DNA from: Pisaster brevispinus
Taxonomy: Eukaryota; Echinodermata; Asteroidea; Forcipulatida; Asteriidae
Assembly: GCA_023634235.1 (NCBI GenBank)
Contig: JAMKCF010000003.1
Span: 17,888,742 to 17,952,741 of the forward strand
Direction of reading: 5' to 3'
Length of the DNA: 64,000 nt
Shown piece after piece: positions 37,480 through 51,044 of the stretch. The translations under genes were made by a program, and so were the position numbers. The stretch's first letter is position 1; each line of letters begins with the position of its first letter. The notes under the pieces are model-generated. The model searched no databases. It was not told the DNA's origin and saw only the letters and a program-made list of their open reading frames with translations.

Positions 37480-39290
37480 AACAAATAGCCCAGTGGTTGG
37501 GAGATAATTTTTCGTGGGTCGGAACCACGGTTCGAATCCCGGCAGTGTCCTCGATTCACTTTTTCCTTTTTCTGAGTCTAAAGATTTGAATCATGATTTC
37601 ACTTATGTGGTCGGAATTTTGCTTGTCTTTGCGTGGAACAAATAGCCCAGTGGTTGGGAAATAGTTTCTGGTGGGTCGGGACCACGTTTCTAACCAGGCA
37701 GTTTCCTTGATTCACTTTTGCTTTTTTCTAAGTCTTTAGATTTGAATCTTGATTTCACTTATGAGGTAGGAATTTCGCTTGCCTTTGCCTGGAACAAATA
37801 GCACAGTGGTTGGGACACAGTTTCTGGTGGATCGGGACCCCGCTTCGAATCCCGGCAGGGTCCTTGATTCACTTTTTCTTTTTTCTAAGTCTTTAGATTT
37901 GAATAATGATTTAACTTATGAGGTACATATTTCGCTTGTCTTTGCGTGGAACAGATAGCCCAGTGGTTGGGAGATAGTTTCTCGTGGGTCGGGACCACGG
38001 TTCGAATCCCGGCAGTGTCCTCGTTTCACTTTTTCCTTTTTCTGAGTCTAAATATTTGAATCATGATTTCACTTATGAGGTATAGATTGCGCTTGTCTTT
38101 GCTTGGAACAAATAGCCCAGTGGTTGGGAAATAGTTTCTGGTGGGTCGGGACTACGGTTCGAATCCGGACAAGGTCCAGGATTCACTTTTTTTCTTTTTT
38201 CTAAGTCTTTAGATTTGAATCATGATTTCACTTATGAGGTAGGAATTTCGCTTGTCTTTGCGTGGAACAAATAGCCCAGTGGTTGGGAGACAGTTTCTGG
38301 TGGATCGGGACTATGGTTCGAATCCCGGCAGGGTCCTTGATTCACTTTTTCTTTTTTCTAAGTCTTTAGATTTGAATCATGATTTCACTAATGAGGTTAT
38401 ATATTGCGCTTGTCTTTGCGTGGAACAAATAGCCCAGTGGTTGGGAGATAGTTTCTGGTGGGTCGGGACCACGGTTCGAATCCGGACAAGGTCCTTGATT
38501 CACTTTTTCTTTTTGCTGAGTCTAAAGATAGCCTAGTGGTTGGGAGATAGTTTCTGGTGGATCGTGACCACGGTTCGAATCCCGGCAGTGTCCTTGACTC
38601 ACTCTTTCTTTGTTCTAAGTCTTTAGATTTGAATTATGATTTCACTTATGAGGTATAGATTGCGCTTGTCTTTGCTTGGAACAAATAGCCCAGTGGTTGG
38701 GATATAGTTTCTGGTGGATCGGGACCACGGTTCGAATCCGGGCGGTGTCCTTGATTCACTTTTTCTTTTTTTCTGAATCTAAAGTTTTGAATCATGATTT
38801 CACTAATGAGGTAGATATTTCGCTTGTCTTTGCGTGGAACAAATAGCCCAGTGGTTGGGAGATAGTTTCTGGTGGGTCGGCACCACGGTTCTAATCCCGG
38901 CAGTGTCCTTGATTCACTTTTTCTTTTTTCTAAGTTTTTAGATTTGAATCATGATTTCACTTATGAGGTAGGAATTTCGCTTGTCTTTGCGTGGAACAAA
39001 TAGCCCAGTGGTTGGGAGACAGTTTCTGGTGGATCGGGACCACGGTTCGAATCCCGGCAGGGTCCTTGATTCACTTTTTCTGTTTTCTAAGTCTTTAGAT
39101 TTGAATCATGATTTCACTTATGAGGTAAGAATTTCGCTTGTCTTTGCGTGGAACAGATAGCCCAGTGGTTGGAAGAAAGTTTCTGGTGGGCCGGGACCAT
39201 GGTTCGAATCCCGGCAGTGTCCTTGATTCACTTTGTTTTTGCTGAGTCTAAGGATTTGAATCATGATTTCACTTATGAGGTAGGAATTTC
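37480..39290 (+). repeat. 1,985-bp offset duplication, copy 1
   Basis: Recurs at 39,465-41,275 with the same rare variants: GATAATTTTTCGTGGG, a B box ruined as GTTTCTAACCAGG (37,686 and 39,671), GGTCCAGGATTCAC, the 58-bp deletion, and GGAAGAAAG with GGGCCGGGACC. Thirteen monomers would be 2,041 bp; the 58-bp deletion explains the shorter offset. Confidence 0.82.
38521..38540 (+). repeat. Truncated monomer junction, 58-bp deletion (copy 1)
   Basis: The spacer TCTAAAGAT runs directly into AGCCTAGTGG, skipping about 58 bp that include the palindrome and leader. AGAT-type microhomology lies at the join. The A box still reads ATAGCCTAGTGG because the fused AGAT supplies its first bases. Undeleted relatives with the same AGCCTAGTGG and GATCGTGACC variants are at 41,699-41,780 and 45,411-45,490. 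Confidence 0.85.
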
Positions 39291-39464
39291 GCTTGTCTTT
39301 GCTTGGAACAGATAGCCCAGTAGTTGGGACACAGTTTCTGGTGGATCGGGACCCCGCTTCGAATCCCGGCAGGGTCCTTGATTCACTTTGTCTTTTTTTC
39401 TAAGTCTTTAGATTTGAATAATGATTTAACTTATGAGGTACATATTTCGCTTGTCTTTGCGTGG

Positions 39465-41275
39465 AACAGATAGCCCAGTGGTTGGGAGATAATTTTTCGT
39501 GGGTCGGGACCACGGTTCGAATCCCGGCAGTGTCCTCGATTCACTTTTTCCTTTTTCTGAGTCTAAAGATTTGAATCATGATTTCACTTATGTGGTCGGA
39601 ATTTTGCTTGTCTTTGCGTGGAACACATAGCCCAGTGGTTGGGAAATAGTTTCTGGTGGGTCGGGACCACGTTTCTAACCAGGCAGTTTCCTTGATTCAC
39701 TTTTGCTTTTTTCTAAGTCTTTAGATTTGAATCTTGATTTCACTTATGAGGTAGGAATTTCGCTTGCCTTTGCCTGGAACAAATAGCACAGTGGTTGGGA
39801 CACAGTTTCTGGTGGATCGGGACCCCGCTTCGAATCCCGGCAGGGTCCTTGATTCACTTTTTCTTTTTTCTAAGTTTTTAGATTTGAATAATGATTTAAC
39901 TTATGAGGTACATATTTCGCTTGTCTTTGCGTGGAACAGATAGCCCAGTGGTTGGGAGATAGTTTCTCGTGGGTCGGGACCACGGTTCGAATCCCGGCAG
40001 TGTCCTCGTTTCACTTTTTCCTTTTTCTGAGTCTAAATATTTGAATCATGATTTCACTTATGAGGTATAGATTGCGCTTGTCTTTGCTTGGAACAAATAG
40101 CCCAGTGGTTGGGAAATAGTTTCTGGTGGGTCGGGACTACGGTTCGAATCCGGACAAGGTCCAGGATTCACTTTTTTTCTTTTTTCTAAGTCTTTAGATT
40201 TGAATCATGATTTCACTTATGAGGTAGGAATTTCGCTTGTCTTTGCGTGGAACAAATAGCCCAGTGGTTGGGAGACAGTTTCTGGTGGATCGGGACTATG
40301 GTTCGAATCCCGGCAGGGTCCTTGATTCACTTTTTCTTTTTTCTAAGTCTTTAGATTTGAATCATGATTTCACTAATGAGGTTATAGATTGCGCTTGTCT
40401 TTGCGTGGAACAAATAGCCCAGTGGTTGGGAGATAGTTTCTGGTGGGTCGGGACCACGGTTCGAATCCGGACAAGGTCCTTGATTCACTTTTTCTTTTTG
40501 CTGAGTCTAAAGATAGCCTAGTGGTTGGGAGATAGTTTCTGGTGGATCGTGACCACGGTTCGAATCCCGGCAGTGTCCTTGACTCACTCCTTCTTTGTTC
40601 TAAGTCTTTAGATTTGAATCATGATTTCACTTATGAGGTTTAGATTGCGCTTGTCTTTGCTTGGAACAAATAGCCCAGTGGTTGGGATATAGTTTCTGGT
40701 GGATCGGGACCACGGTTCGAATCCGGGCGGTGTCCTTGATTCACTTTTTCTTTTTTTCTGAATCTAAAGTTTTGAATCATGATTTCACTTATGAGGTAGA
40801 TATTTCGCTTGTCTTTGCGTGGAACAAATAGCCCAGTGGTTGGGAGATAGTTTCTGGTGGGTCGGCACCACGGTTCTAATCCCGGCAGTGTCCTTGATTC
40901 ACTTTTTATTTTTTCTAAGTTTTTAGATTTGAATCATGATTTCACTTATGAGGTAGGAATTTCGCTTGTCTTTGCGTGGAACAAATAGCCGAGTGGTTGG
41001 GAGACAGTTTCTGGTGGATCGGGACCACGGTTCGAATCCCGGCAGGGTCCTTGATTCATTTTCGCTGTTTTCTAAGTCTTTAGATTTGAATCATGATTTC
41101 ACTTATGAGGTAAGAATTTCGCTTGTCTTTGCGTGGAACAGATAGCCCAGTGGTTGGAAGAAAGTTTCTGGTGGGCCGGGACCATGGTTCGAATCCCGGC
41201 AGTGTCCTTGATTCACTTTGTTTTTGCTGAGTCTAAGGATTTGAATCATGATTTCACTTATGAGGTAGGAATTTC
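39465..41275 (+). repeat. 1,985-bp offset duplication, copy 2
   Basis: Second copy of the 37,480-39,290 segment. Part of it, about 39,960 to 41,250, is found a third time at about 42,570-43,860 (offset 2,610 bp, 17 monomers less the same deletion). Confidence 0.82.
40506..40525 (+). repeat. Truncated monomer junction, 58-bp deletion (copy 2)
   Basis: Same join as at 38,521, carried by the 1,985-bp duplication. Confidence 0.85.
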
Positions 41276-43115
41276 GCTTGTCTTTGCGTGGAACAAATAG
41301 CCCAGTGGTTGGGCAATAGTTTCTGGTGGGTCGGGACTACGGTTCGAATCCCGGCAGGGTCCTTGATTCACTTTTTCTTTTTTCTAAGTCTTTAGATTTG
41401 AATCATGATTTCACTTATGAGGTAGGAATTTCGCTTGTCTTTGCGTGGAACAAATAGCCCAGTGGTTGGGAGACAGTTTCTGGTGGATCGGGACTACGGT
41501 TCGAATCCCGGCAGGGTCCTTGATTCACTTTTTCTGTTCTAAGTCTTTAGATTTGAATCATGATTTCACTTATGAGGTTATAGATTGCGCTTGTCTTTGC
41601 GTGGAACAAATAGCCCAGTCGTTGGGAGATAGTTTCTGGTGGGTCGGGACCACGGTTCGAATCCGGACAAGGTCCTTGATTCACTTTTTCTTTTTGCTGA
41701 GTCTAAGGATTTGAATCGTGATTTCACTTATGATGTAAGAATTTCGCTTGTCTTTGCGTGGAACAGATAGCCTAGTGGTTGGGAGATAGTTTCTGGTGGA
41801 TCGTGACCACGGTTCGAATCCCGGCAGTGTCCTTGACTCACTTTTTCTTTTTTCTAAGTCTTTAGATTTGAATCATGATTTCACTTATGAGGTAAGAATT
41901 TCGCTTGTCTTTGCGTGGAACACATAGCCCAGTGGTTGGGAAATAGTTTCTGGTGGGTCGGGACTACGCTTCGAATCCCGGCAGGGTCCTTGATTCACTC
42001 TTTCTTTTTTCTAAGTCTTTAGATTTGAATCATGATTTCACTTATGAGGTATAGATTGCGCTTGTCTTTGCTTGGAACAAATAGCCCAGTGGTTGGGAGA
42101 CAGTTTCTGGTGGGTCGGGACCACCGTTCGAATCCGGGCGGTGTCCTTGATTCACTTTTTCTTTTTTCTGAGTCTAAAGATTTGAATCATGATTTCACTT
42201 ATGAGGTGATATTTCGCTTGTTTTTGCGTGGAACAAATAGCCCAGTGGTTGTGAGATAGTTTCTGGTGGGTCGGCACCACGGTTCTAATCCCGGCAGTGT
42301 CCTTGATTCACTTTTTCTTTTTTCTAAGTTTTTAGATTTGAATCATGATTTCACTTATGAGGTAGGAATTTCGCTTGTCTTTGCGTGGAACAAATAGCCC
42401 AGTGGTTGGGAGACAGTTTCTGGTGGATCGGGACCACGGTTCGAATCCCGGCAGGGTCCTTGATTCACTTTTTCTGTTTTCTAAGTCTTTAGATTTGAAT
42501 CATGATTTCACTTATGAGGTAAGAATTTCGCTTGTCTTTGCGTGGAACAGATAGCCCAGTCGTTGGGAGATAGTTTCTCGTGGGTCGGGACCACGGTTCG
42601 AATCCCGGCAGTGTCCTCGTTTCACTTTTTCCTTTTTCTGAGTCTAAAGATTTGAATCATGATTTCACTTATGAGGTATAGATTGCGCTTGTCTTTGCTT
42701 GGAACAAATAGCCCAGTGGTTGGGAAATAGTTTCTGGTGGGTCGGGACTACGGTTCGAATCCGGACAAGGTCCAGGATTCACTTTTTTCTTTGTTCTAAG
42801 TCTTTAGATTTGAATCATGATTTCACTTATGAGGTAGGAATTTCGCTTGTCTTTGCGTGGAACAAAAAGCCCAGTGGTTGGGAGACAGTTTCTGGTGGAT
42901 CGGGACTATGGTTCGAATCCCGGCAGGGTCCTTGATTCACTTTTTCTTTTTTCTAAGTCTTTAGATTTGAATCATGATTTCACTTATGAGGTTATAGATT
43001 GCGCTTGTCTTTGCGTGGAACAAATAGCCCAGTGGTTGGGAGATAGTTTCTGGTGGGTCGGGACCACGGTTCGAATCCGGACAAGGTCCTTGATTCACTT
43101 TTTCTTTTTGCTGAG

Positions 43116-43135
43116 TCTAAAGATAGCCTAGTGGT
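43116..43135 (+). repeat. Truncated monomer junction, 58-bp deletion (copy 3)
   Basis: Same join, 2,610 bp after copy 2. Three identical joins are best explained by one deletion followed by segment duplication. Confidence 0.85.
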
Positions 43136-45930
43136 TGGGAGATAGTTTCTGGTGGATCGTGACCACGGTTCGAATCCCGGCAGTGTCCTTGACTCACTCT
43201 TTCTTTGTTCTAAGTCTTTAGATTTGAATCATGATTTCACTTATGAGGTTTAGATTGCGCTTGTCTTTGCTTGGAACAAATAGCCCAGTGGTTGGGATAT
43301 AGTTTCTGGTGGATCGGGACCACGGTTCGAATCCGGGCGGTGTCCTTGATTCACTTTTTCTTTTTTCTGAATCTAAAGATTTGAATCATGATTTCACTTA
43401 TGAGGTAGATATTTCGCTTGTCTTTGCGTGGAACAAATAGCCCAGTGGTTGGGAGATAGTTTCTGGTGAATCGGCACCACGGTTCTAATCCCGGCAGTGT
43501 CCTTGATTCACTTTTTCTTTTTTCTAAGTTTTTAGATTTGAATCATGATTTCACTTATGAGGTAGGAATTTCGCTTGTCTTTGCGTGGAACAAATAGCCC
43601 AGTGGTTGGGAGACAGTTTCTGGTGGATCGGGACCACGGTTCGAATCCCGGCAGGGTCCTTGATTCACTTTTTCTGTTTTCTAAGTCTTTAGATTTGAAT
43701 CATGATTTCACTTATGAGGTAAGAATTTCGCTTGTCTTTGCGTGGAACAGATAGCCCAGTGGTTGGAAGAAAGTTTCTGGTGGGCCGGGACCATGGTTCG
43801 AATCCCGGCAGTGTCCTTGATTCACTTTGTTTTTGCTGAGTCTAAGGATTTGAATCATGATTTCACTTATGAGGTAAGAATTTCGCTTGTCTATGCGTGG
43901 AACAGATAGCACAGTGGTTGGAAGATAGTTTCTGGTGGGTCGGGACCACGGTTCTAATCCCGGCAGTGTCCTTGATTCACTTTTTCTTTTTTCTAAGTCT
44001 TTAGATTTGAATCATGATTTCACTTATGAGGTAGGAATTTCGCTTGTCTTTGCGTGGAACAAATAGCCCAGTGGTTGGGCAATAGTTTCTGGTGGGTCGG
44101 GACTACGGTTCGAATCCCGGCAGGGTCCTTGATTCACTTTTTCTTTTTTCTAAGTCTTTAGATTTGAATCATGATTTCACTTATGAGGTAGGAATTTCGC
44201 TTGTCTTTGCGTGGAACAATTAGCCCAGTGGTTGGGAGACAGTTTCTGGTGGATCGGGACTACGGTTCGAATCCCGGCAGGGTCCTTGATTCACTTTTTC
44301 TGTTTTCTAAGTCTTTAGATTTGAATCATGATTTCACTTATGAGGTTATAGATTGCGCTTGTCTTTGCGTGGAACAAATAGCCCAGTGGTTGGGAGACAG
44401 TTTCTGGTGGATCGGGACCACGGTTCGAATCCCGGCAGAATCCTTGATTCACTTTTTCTGTTTTCTAAGTCTTTAGATTTGAATCATGATTTCACTTATG
44501 AGGTAAGAATTTCGCTTGTCTTTGCGTGGAACAGATAGCCCAGTGGTTGGAAGAAAGTTTCTGGTGGGCCGGGACCATGGTTCGAATCCCGGCAAAGTCC
44601 TTGATTCACTTTGTTTTTGCTGAGTCTAAGGATTTGAATCATGATTTCACTTATGAGGTAGATATTTCGCTTGTCTTTGCGTGGAACAAATAGCCCAGTG
44701 GTTGGGAGATAGTTTCTGGTGGGTCGGCACCACGGTTCTAATCCCGGCAGTGTCCTTGATTCACTTTTTCTTTTTTCTAAGTTTTTAGATTTGAATCATG
44801 ATTTCACTTATGAGGTAGGAATTTCGCTTGTCTTTGCGTGGAACAAATAGCCCAGTGGTTGGGAGACAGTTTCTGGTGGGTCGGGACCACCGTTCGAATC
44901 CGGGCGGTGTCCTTGATTCACTTCTTCTTTTTTCTGAGTCTAAAGATTTGAATCATGATTTCACTTATGAGGTAGATATTTCGCTTGTCTTTGCGTGGAA
45001 CAAATAGCCCAGTGGTTGGGAGATAGTTTCTGGTGGGTCGGCACCACGGTTCTAATCCCGGCAGTGTCCTTGATTCACTTTTTCTTTTTTCTAAGTTTTT
45101 AGATTTGAATCATGATTTCACTTATGAGGTAGGAATTTCGCTTGTCTTTGCCAGGAACAAATAGCCCAGTGGTTGGGAGACAGTTTATGGTGGATCGGGA
45201 CCACGGTTCGAATCCCGGCAGGGTCCTTGATTCACTTTTTCTGTTTTCTAAGTCTTTAGATTTGAATCATGATTTCACTTATGAGGTTATAGATTGCGCT
45301 TGTCTTTGCGTGGAACAAATAGCCCAGTGGTTGGGAGATAGTTTCTGGTGGGTCGGGACCACGGTTCGAATCCGGACAAGGTCCTTGATTCACTTTTTCT
45401 TTTTGCTGAGTCTAAGGATTTGAATCGTGATTTCACTTATGATGTAAGAATTTCGCTTGTCTTTGCGTGGAACAGATAGCCTAGTGGTTGGGAGATAGGT
45501 TCTGGTGGATCGTGACCACGGTTCGAATCCCGGCAGTGTCCTTGACTCACTTTTTCTTTTTTCTAAGTCTTTAGATTTGAATCATGATTTCACTTATGAG
45601 GTAAGAATTTCGCTTGTCTTTGCGTGGAACACATAGCCCAGTGGTTGGGAAATAGTTTCTGTTGGGTCGGGACTACGGTTCGAATCCCGGCAGGGTCCTT
45701 GATTCACTCTTTCTTTTTTCTAAGTCTTTAGATTTGAATCATGATTTCAAATATGAGGTAAAGATTGCGCTTGTCTTTGCGTGGAACAAATATCCAAGTG
45801 GTTGGGAGACAGTTTCTGGTTGATCGTGACCACGGTTCGAATCCCGGCAGTGTCCTTGACTCACTTTGTCTTTTTTCTAAGTCTTTAGATTTGAATCATG
45901 ATTTCACTTATGAGGTAAGAATTTCGCTTG

Positions 45931-45945
45931 TCTTTGCCCAGTGGT
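45931..45945 (+). repeat. Monomer with A-box start deleted
   Basis: TCTTTGC is joined directly to CCAGTGG, losing about 14 bp that include the TAGC of the A box. The following B box GGTTCGAATCC is intact. Only one copy was seen, so the event appears recent or was not amplified. Confidence 0.8.
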
Positions 45946-46099
45946 TGGGAAATAGTTTCTGGTGGGTCGGGACTACGGTTCGAATCCCGGCAGGGTCCTT
46001 GATTCACTTTTTCTTTTTTCTAAGTCTTTAGATTTGAATCATGATTTAACTTATGAGGTATAGATTGCGCTTGTCTTTGCGTGGAACAAATAGCCCAGT

Positions 46100-48900
46100 G
46101 GTTGGGAGATAGTTTCTGGTGGATCGGGACCACGGTTCGAATCCCGTCAGGGTCCTTGATTCACTTTTTCTTTTTTCTAAGTCTTTAGATTTTAATCATG
46201 ATTTCACTTATGAGGTAAGAATTTCGCTTGTCTTTGCGTGGAACACATAGCCCAGCGGTTGGGAAATAGTTTCCGGTGGGTCGGGACCACGGTTCTAATC
46301 CCGGCAGTGTCCTTGATTCACTTTGTTCTTTTTTCTAAGTCTTTAGATTTGAATCGTGATTTCACTTATGATGTAAGAATTTCGCTTGTCTTTGCGTGGA
46401 ACAGATAGCCTAGTGGTTGGGAGATAGTTTCTGGTTGATCGTGACCACGGTTCGAATCCCGGCAGTGTCCTTGACTCACTTTGTCTTTTTTCTAAGTCTT
46501 TAGATTTGAATCATGATTTCACTTATGAGGTAAGAATTTCGCTTGTCTTTGCGTGGAACACATAGACCAGTGGTTGGGAAATAGTTTCTGGTGGGTCGGG
46601 ACTACGGTTCGAATCCCGGCAGGGTCCTTGATTCACTCTTTCTTTTTTCTAAGTCTTTGGATTTGAATCATGATTTCACTTATGAGGTATAGATTGCGCT
46701 TGTCTTTGCGTGGAACAAATAGCCCAGTGGTTGGGAGATAGTTTCTGGTGGATCGTGACCACGGTTCGAGTCCCGGCAGTGTCCTTGACTCACTTTGTCT
46801 TTTTTCTGAGGCTAAAGATTTGAATCATGATTTCACTTATGAGGTAGATATTTCGCTTGTCTTTGCGTGGAACAAATAGCCCAGTGGTTGGGAGATAGTT
46901 TCTGGTGGGTCGGGACCACGGTTCTAATCCCGGCAGTGTCCTTGATTCACTTTTTCTTTTTTCTAAGTTTTTAGATTTGAATCATGATTTCACTTATGAG
47001 GTAGGAATTTCGCTTGTCTTTGCGTGGAACAAATAGCCCAGTGGTTGGGAGACAGTTTTTGGTGGATCGGGACCACGGTTCGAATCCCGTCAGGGTCCTT
47101 GATTCACTTTTTCTTTTTTCTAAGTCTTTAGATTTGAATCATGATTTTACTTATGAGGTAAGAATTTCGCTTGTCTTTGCGTGGAACACATAGCCCAGTG
47201 GTTGGGAGATAGTTTCTGGTGGGTCGGGACCACGGTTCTAATCCCGGCAGTGTCCTTGATTCACTTTTTATTTTTTCTAAGTCTTTAGATTTGAATCATG
47301 ATTTCACTTATGAGGTAAGAATTTCGCTTGTCCTTGCGTGGAACACATAGCCCAGTGGTTGGGAAATAGTTTCTGGTGGGTCGGGACTACGGTTCGAATC
47401 CCGGCAGGGTCCTTTATTCACTTTTTCTTTTTTCTAAGTCTTTAGATTTGAATCATGATTTAACTTATGAGGTATAGATTGCGCTTGTCTTTGCGTGGAA
47501 CAAATAGCCCAGTGGTTGGGAGATAGTTTCTGGTGGATCGGGACCACGGTTCGAATCCCATCAGGGTCCTTGATTCACTTTTTCTTTTTTCTAAGTCTTT
47601 AGATTTTAATCATGATTTCACTTATGAGGTAAGAATTTCGCTTGTCTTTGCGTGGAACACATAGCCCAGCGGTTGGGAAATAGTTTCCGGTGGGTCGGGA
47701 CCACGGTTCTAATCCCGGCAGTGTCCTTGATTCACTTTTTTCTTTTTTCTAAGTCTTTAGATTTGAATCGTGATTTCACTTATGATGTAAGATTTTCGCT
47801 TGTCTTTGCGTGGAACAGATAGCCTAGTGGTTGGGAGATAGTTTCTGGTTGATCGTGACCACGGTTCGAATCCCGGCAGTGTCCTTGACTCACTTTGTCT
47901 TTTTTCTAAGTCTTTAGATTTGAATCATGATTTCACTTATGAGGTAAGAATTTCGCTTGTCTTTGCGTGGAACACATAGACCAGTGGTTGGGAAATAGTT
48001 TCTGGTGGGTCGGGACTACGGTTCGAATCCCGGCAGGGTCCTTGATTCACTCTTTCTTTTTTCTAAGTCTTTGGATTTGAATCATGATTTCACTTATGAG
48101 GTATAGATTGCGCTTGTCTTTGCGTGGAACAAATAGCCCAGTGGTTGGGAGATAGTTTCTGGTGGATCGTGACCACGGTTCGAGTCCCGGCAGTGTCCTT
48201 GACTCACTTTGTCTTTTTTCTGAGGCTAAAGATTTGAATCATGATTTCACTTATGAGGTAGATATTTCGCTTGTCTTTGCGTGGAACAAATAGCCCAGTG
48301 GTTGGGAGATAGTTTCTGGTGGGTCGGTACCACGGTTCTAATCCCGGCAGTGTCCTTGATTCACTTTTTCTTTTTTCTAAGTTTTTAGATTTGAATCATG
48401 ATTTCACTTATGAGGTAGGAATTTCGCTTGTCTTTGCGTGGAACAAATAGCCCAGTGGTTGGGAGACAGTTTCTGGTGGATCGGGACCACGGTTCGAATC
48501 CCGTCAGGGTCCTTGATTCACTTTTTCTTTTTTCTAAGTCTTTAGATTTGAATCATGATTTCACTTATGAGGTAAGAATTTCGCTTGTCTTTGCGTGGAA
48601 CACATAGCCCAGTGGTTGGGAGATAGTTTCTGGTGGGTCGGGACCACGGTTCTAATCCCGGCAGTGTCCTTGATTCACTTTTTATTTTTTCTAAGTCTTT
48701 AGATTTGAATCATGATTTCACTTATGAGGTAAGAATTTCGCTTGTCCTTGCGTGGAACACATAGCCCAGTGGTTGGGAAATAGTTTCTGGTGGGTCGGGA
48801 CTACGGTTCGAATCCCGGCAGGGTCCTTGATTCACTTTTTCTTTTTTCTAAGTCTTTAGATTTGAATCATGATTTCACTTATGAGGTATAGATTGCGCTT
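46100..48900 (+). repeat. 9-monomer higher-order repeat, 1,414 bp
   Basis: CATAGACCAGTGG at 46,561 recurs at 47,975 and the TCCTTGCGTGG leader at 47,331 recurs at 48,745, both 1,414 bp apart. GGTTCGAGTCC at 46,763 and 48,177 agrees. About two units are present. Confidence 0.8.
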
Positions 48901-51044
48901 GTCTTTGCGTGGAACAAATAGCCCAGTGGTTGGGAGATAGTTTCTGGTGGATCGGGACCACGGTTCGAATCCCGTCAGGGTCCTTGATTCACTTTTTCTT
49001 TTTTCTAAGTCTTTAGATTTGAATCATGATTTCACTTATGAGGTAAGAATTTCGCTTGTCTTTGCGTGTAACACATAGCCCAGCGGTTGGGAAATAGTTT
49101 CCGGTGGGTCGGGACCACGGTTCTAATCCCGGCAGTGTCCTTGATTCACTTTTTTCTTTTTTCTAAGTCTTTAGATTTGAATCGTGATTTCACTTATGAT
49201 GTATAGATTGCGCTTGTCTTTGCGTGGAACAAATAGCCCAGTGGTTGGGAGATAGTTTCTGGTGGGTCGGGACCACGGTTCGAATCCGGACAAGGTCCTT
49301 GATTCACTCTTTCTTTTTGCTGAGTCTAAGGATTTGAATCGTGATTTCACTTATGAGGTAAGAATTTAGCTTGTCTTTGCGTGGAACAGATAGCCTAGTG
49401 GTTGGGAGATAGTTTCTGGTGGATCGTGACCACGGTTCGAATCCCGGCAGTGTCCTTGATTCACTTTTTATTTTTTCTAAGTCTTTAGATTTGAATCATG
49501 ATTTCACTTATGAGGTAAGAATTTCGCTTGTCCTTGCGTGGAACACATAGCCCAGTGGTTGGGAAATAGTTTCTGGTGGGTCGGGACTACGGTTCGAATC
49601 CCGGCAGGGTCCTTGATTCACTTTTTCTTTTTTCTAAGTCTTTAGATTTGAATCATGATTTCACTTATGAGGTATAGGTTGCGCTTGTCTTTGCGTGGAA
49701 CAAATAGCCCAGTGGTTGGGAGATAGTTTCTGGTGGATCGGGACCACGGTTCGAATCCCGTCAGGGTCCTTGATTCACTTTTTCTTTTTTCTAAGTCTTT
49801 AGATTTGAATCATGATTTCACTTATGAGGTAAGAATTTCGCTTGTCTTTGCGTGGAACACATAGCCCAGCGGTTGGGAAATAGTTTCCGGTGGGTCGGGA
49901 CCACGGTTCTAATCCCGGCAGTGTCCTTGATTCACTTTTTTCTTTTTTCTAAGTCTTTAGATTTGAATCGTGATTTCACTTATGATGTAAGAATTTCGCT
50001 TGTCTTTGCGTGGAACAGATAGCCTAGTGGTTGGGAGATAGTTTCTGGTTGATCGTGACCACGGTTCGAATCCCGTCAGGGTCCTTGATTCACTTTTTCT
50101 TTTTTCTAAGTCTTTAGATTTGAATCATGATTTAACTTATGAGGTATAGATTGCGCTTGTCTTTGCGTGGAACAAATAGCCCAGTGGTTGGGAGATAGTT
50201 TCTGGTGGATCGGGACCACGGTTCGAATCCCGTCAGGGTCCTTGATTCACTTTTTCTTTTTTCTAAGTCTTTAGATTTTAATCATGATTTCACTTATGAG
50301 GTAAGAATTTCGCTTGTCTTTGCGTGGAACACATAGCCCAGCGGTTGGAAAATAGTTTCCGGTGGGTCGGGACCACGGTTCTAATCCCGGCAGTGTCCTT
50401 GATTCACTTTTTTCTTTTTTCTAAGTCTTTAGATTTGAATCGTGATTTCACTTATGATGTAAGAATTTCGCTTGTCTTTGCGTGGAACAGATAGCCTAGT
50501 GGTTGGGAGATAGTTTCTGGTTGATCGTGACCACGGTTCGAATCCCGGCAGTGTCCTTGACTCACTTTGTCTTTTTTCTAAGTCTTTGGATTTGAATCAT
50601 GATTTCACTTATGAGGTATAGATTGCGCTTGTCTTTGCGTGGAACAAATAGCCCAGTGGTTGGGAGATAGTTTCTGGTGGATCGTGACCACGGTTCGAGT
50701 CCCGGCAGTGTCCTTGACTCACTTTGTCTTTTTTCTGAGGCTAAAGATTTGAATCATGATTTCACTTATGAGGTAGATATTTCGCTTGTCTTTGCGTGGA
50801 ACAAATAGCCCAGTGGTTGGGAGATAGTTTCTGGTGGGTCGGTACTACGGTTCTAATCCCGGCAGTGTCCTTGATTCACTTTTTCTTTTTTCTAAGTTTT
50901 TAGATTTGAATCATGATTTCACTTATGAGGTAGGAATTTCGCTTGTCTTTGCGTGGAACAAATAGCCCAGTGGTTGGGAGACAGTTTCTGGTGGATCGGG
51001 ACCACGGTTCGAATCCCGTCAGGGTCGTTGATTCACTTTTTCTT

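Larger units (their letters stand above)
35050..46300 (+). repeat. Satellite block D: CAAATAG / CTAAGTCTTTAG class
   Basis: The spacer after the T-run changes from CTGAGTCTAAAG to CTAAGTCTTTAG or CTAAGTTTTTAG and CAAATAG before the A box becomes common. From about 35.65 kb many monomers carry the B-box variant GGTTCTAATCC. Shortened T-runs (AACTTTTGTTCTGAGTATAA near 36,001 and AACTTTTTTCTGAG near 36,310) also occur. Monomers with the old CTGAGTCTAAAG spacer remain interspersed. Confidence 0.78.

Noticed and set aside
38500..38560. Insertion point of a mobile element at the abrupt monomer break.
   Set aside because: Both sides are satellite, bases are missing and not added, and the join is explained by short homology.
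38252..46031. Forward-strand open reading frames up to 94 codons with peptides such as SLRGTNSPVVGRQFLVDRD.
   Set aside because: Same artefact on the other strand: translation of leader, A box and B box (RDHGSNPG covers the B box). Copies follow the segment duplications and carry no sign of selection for protein.
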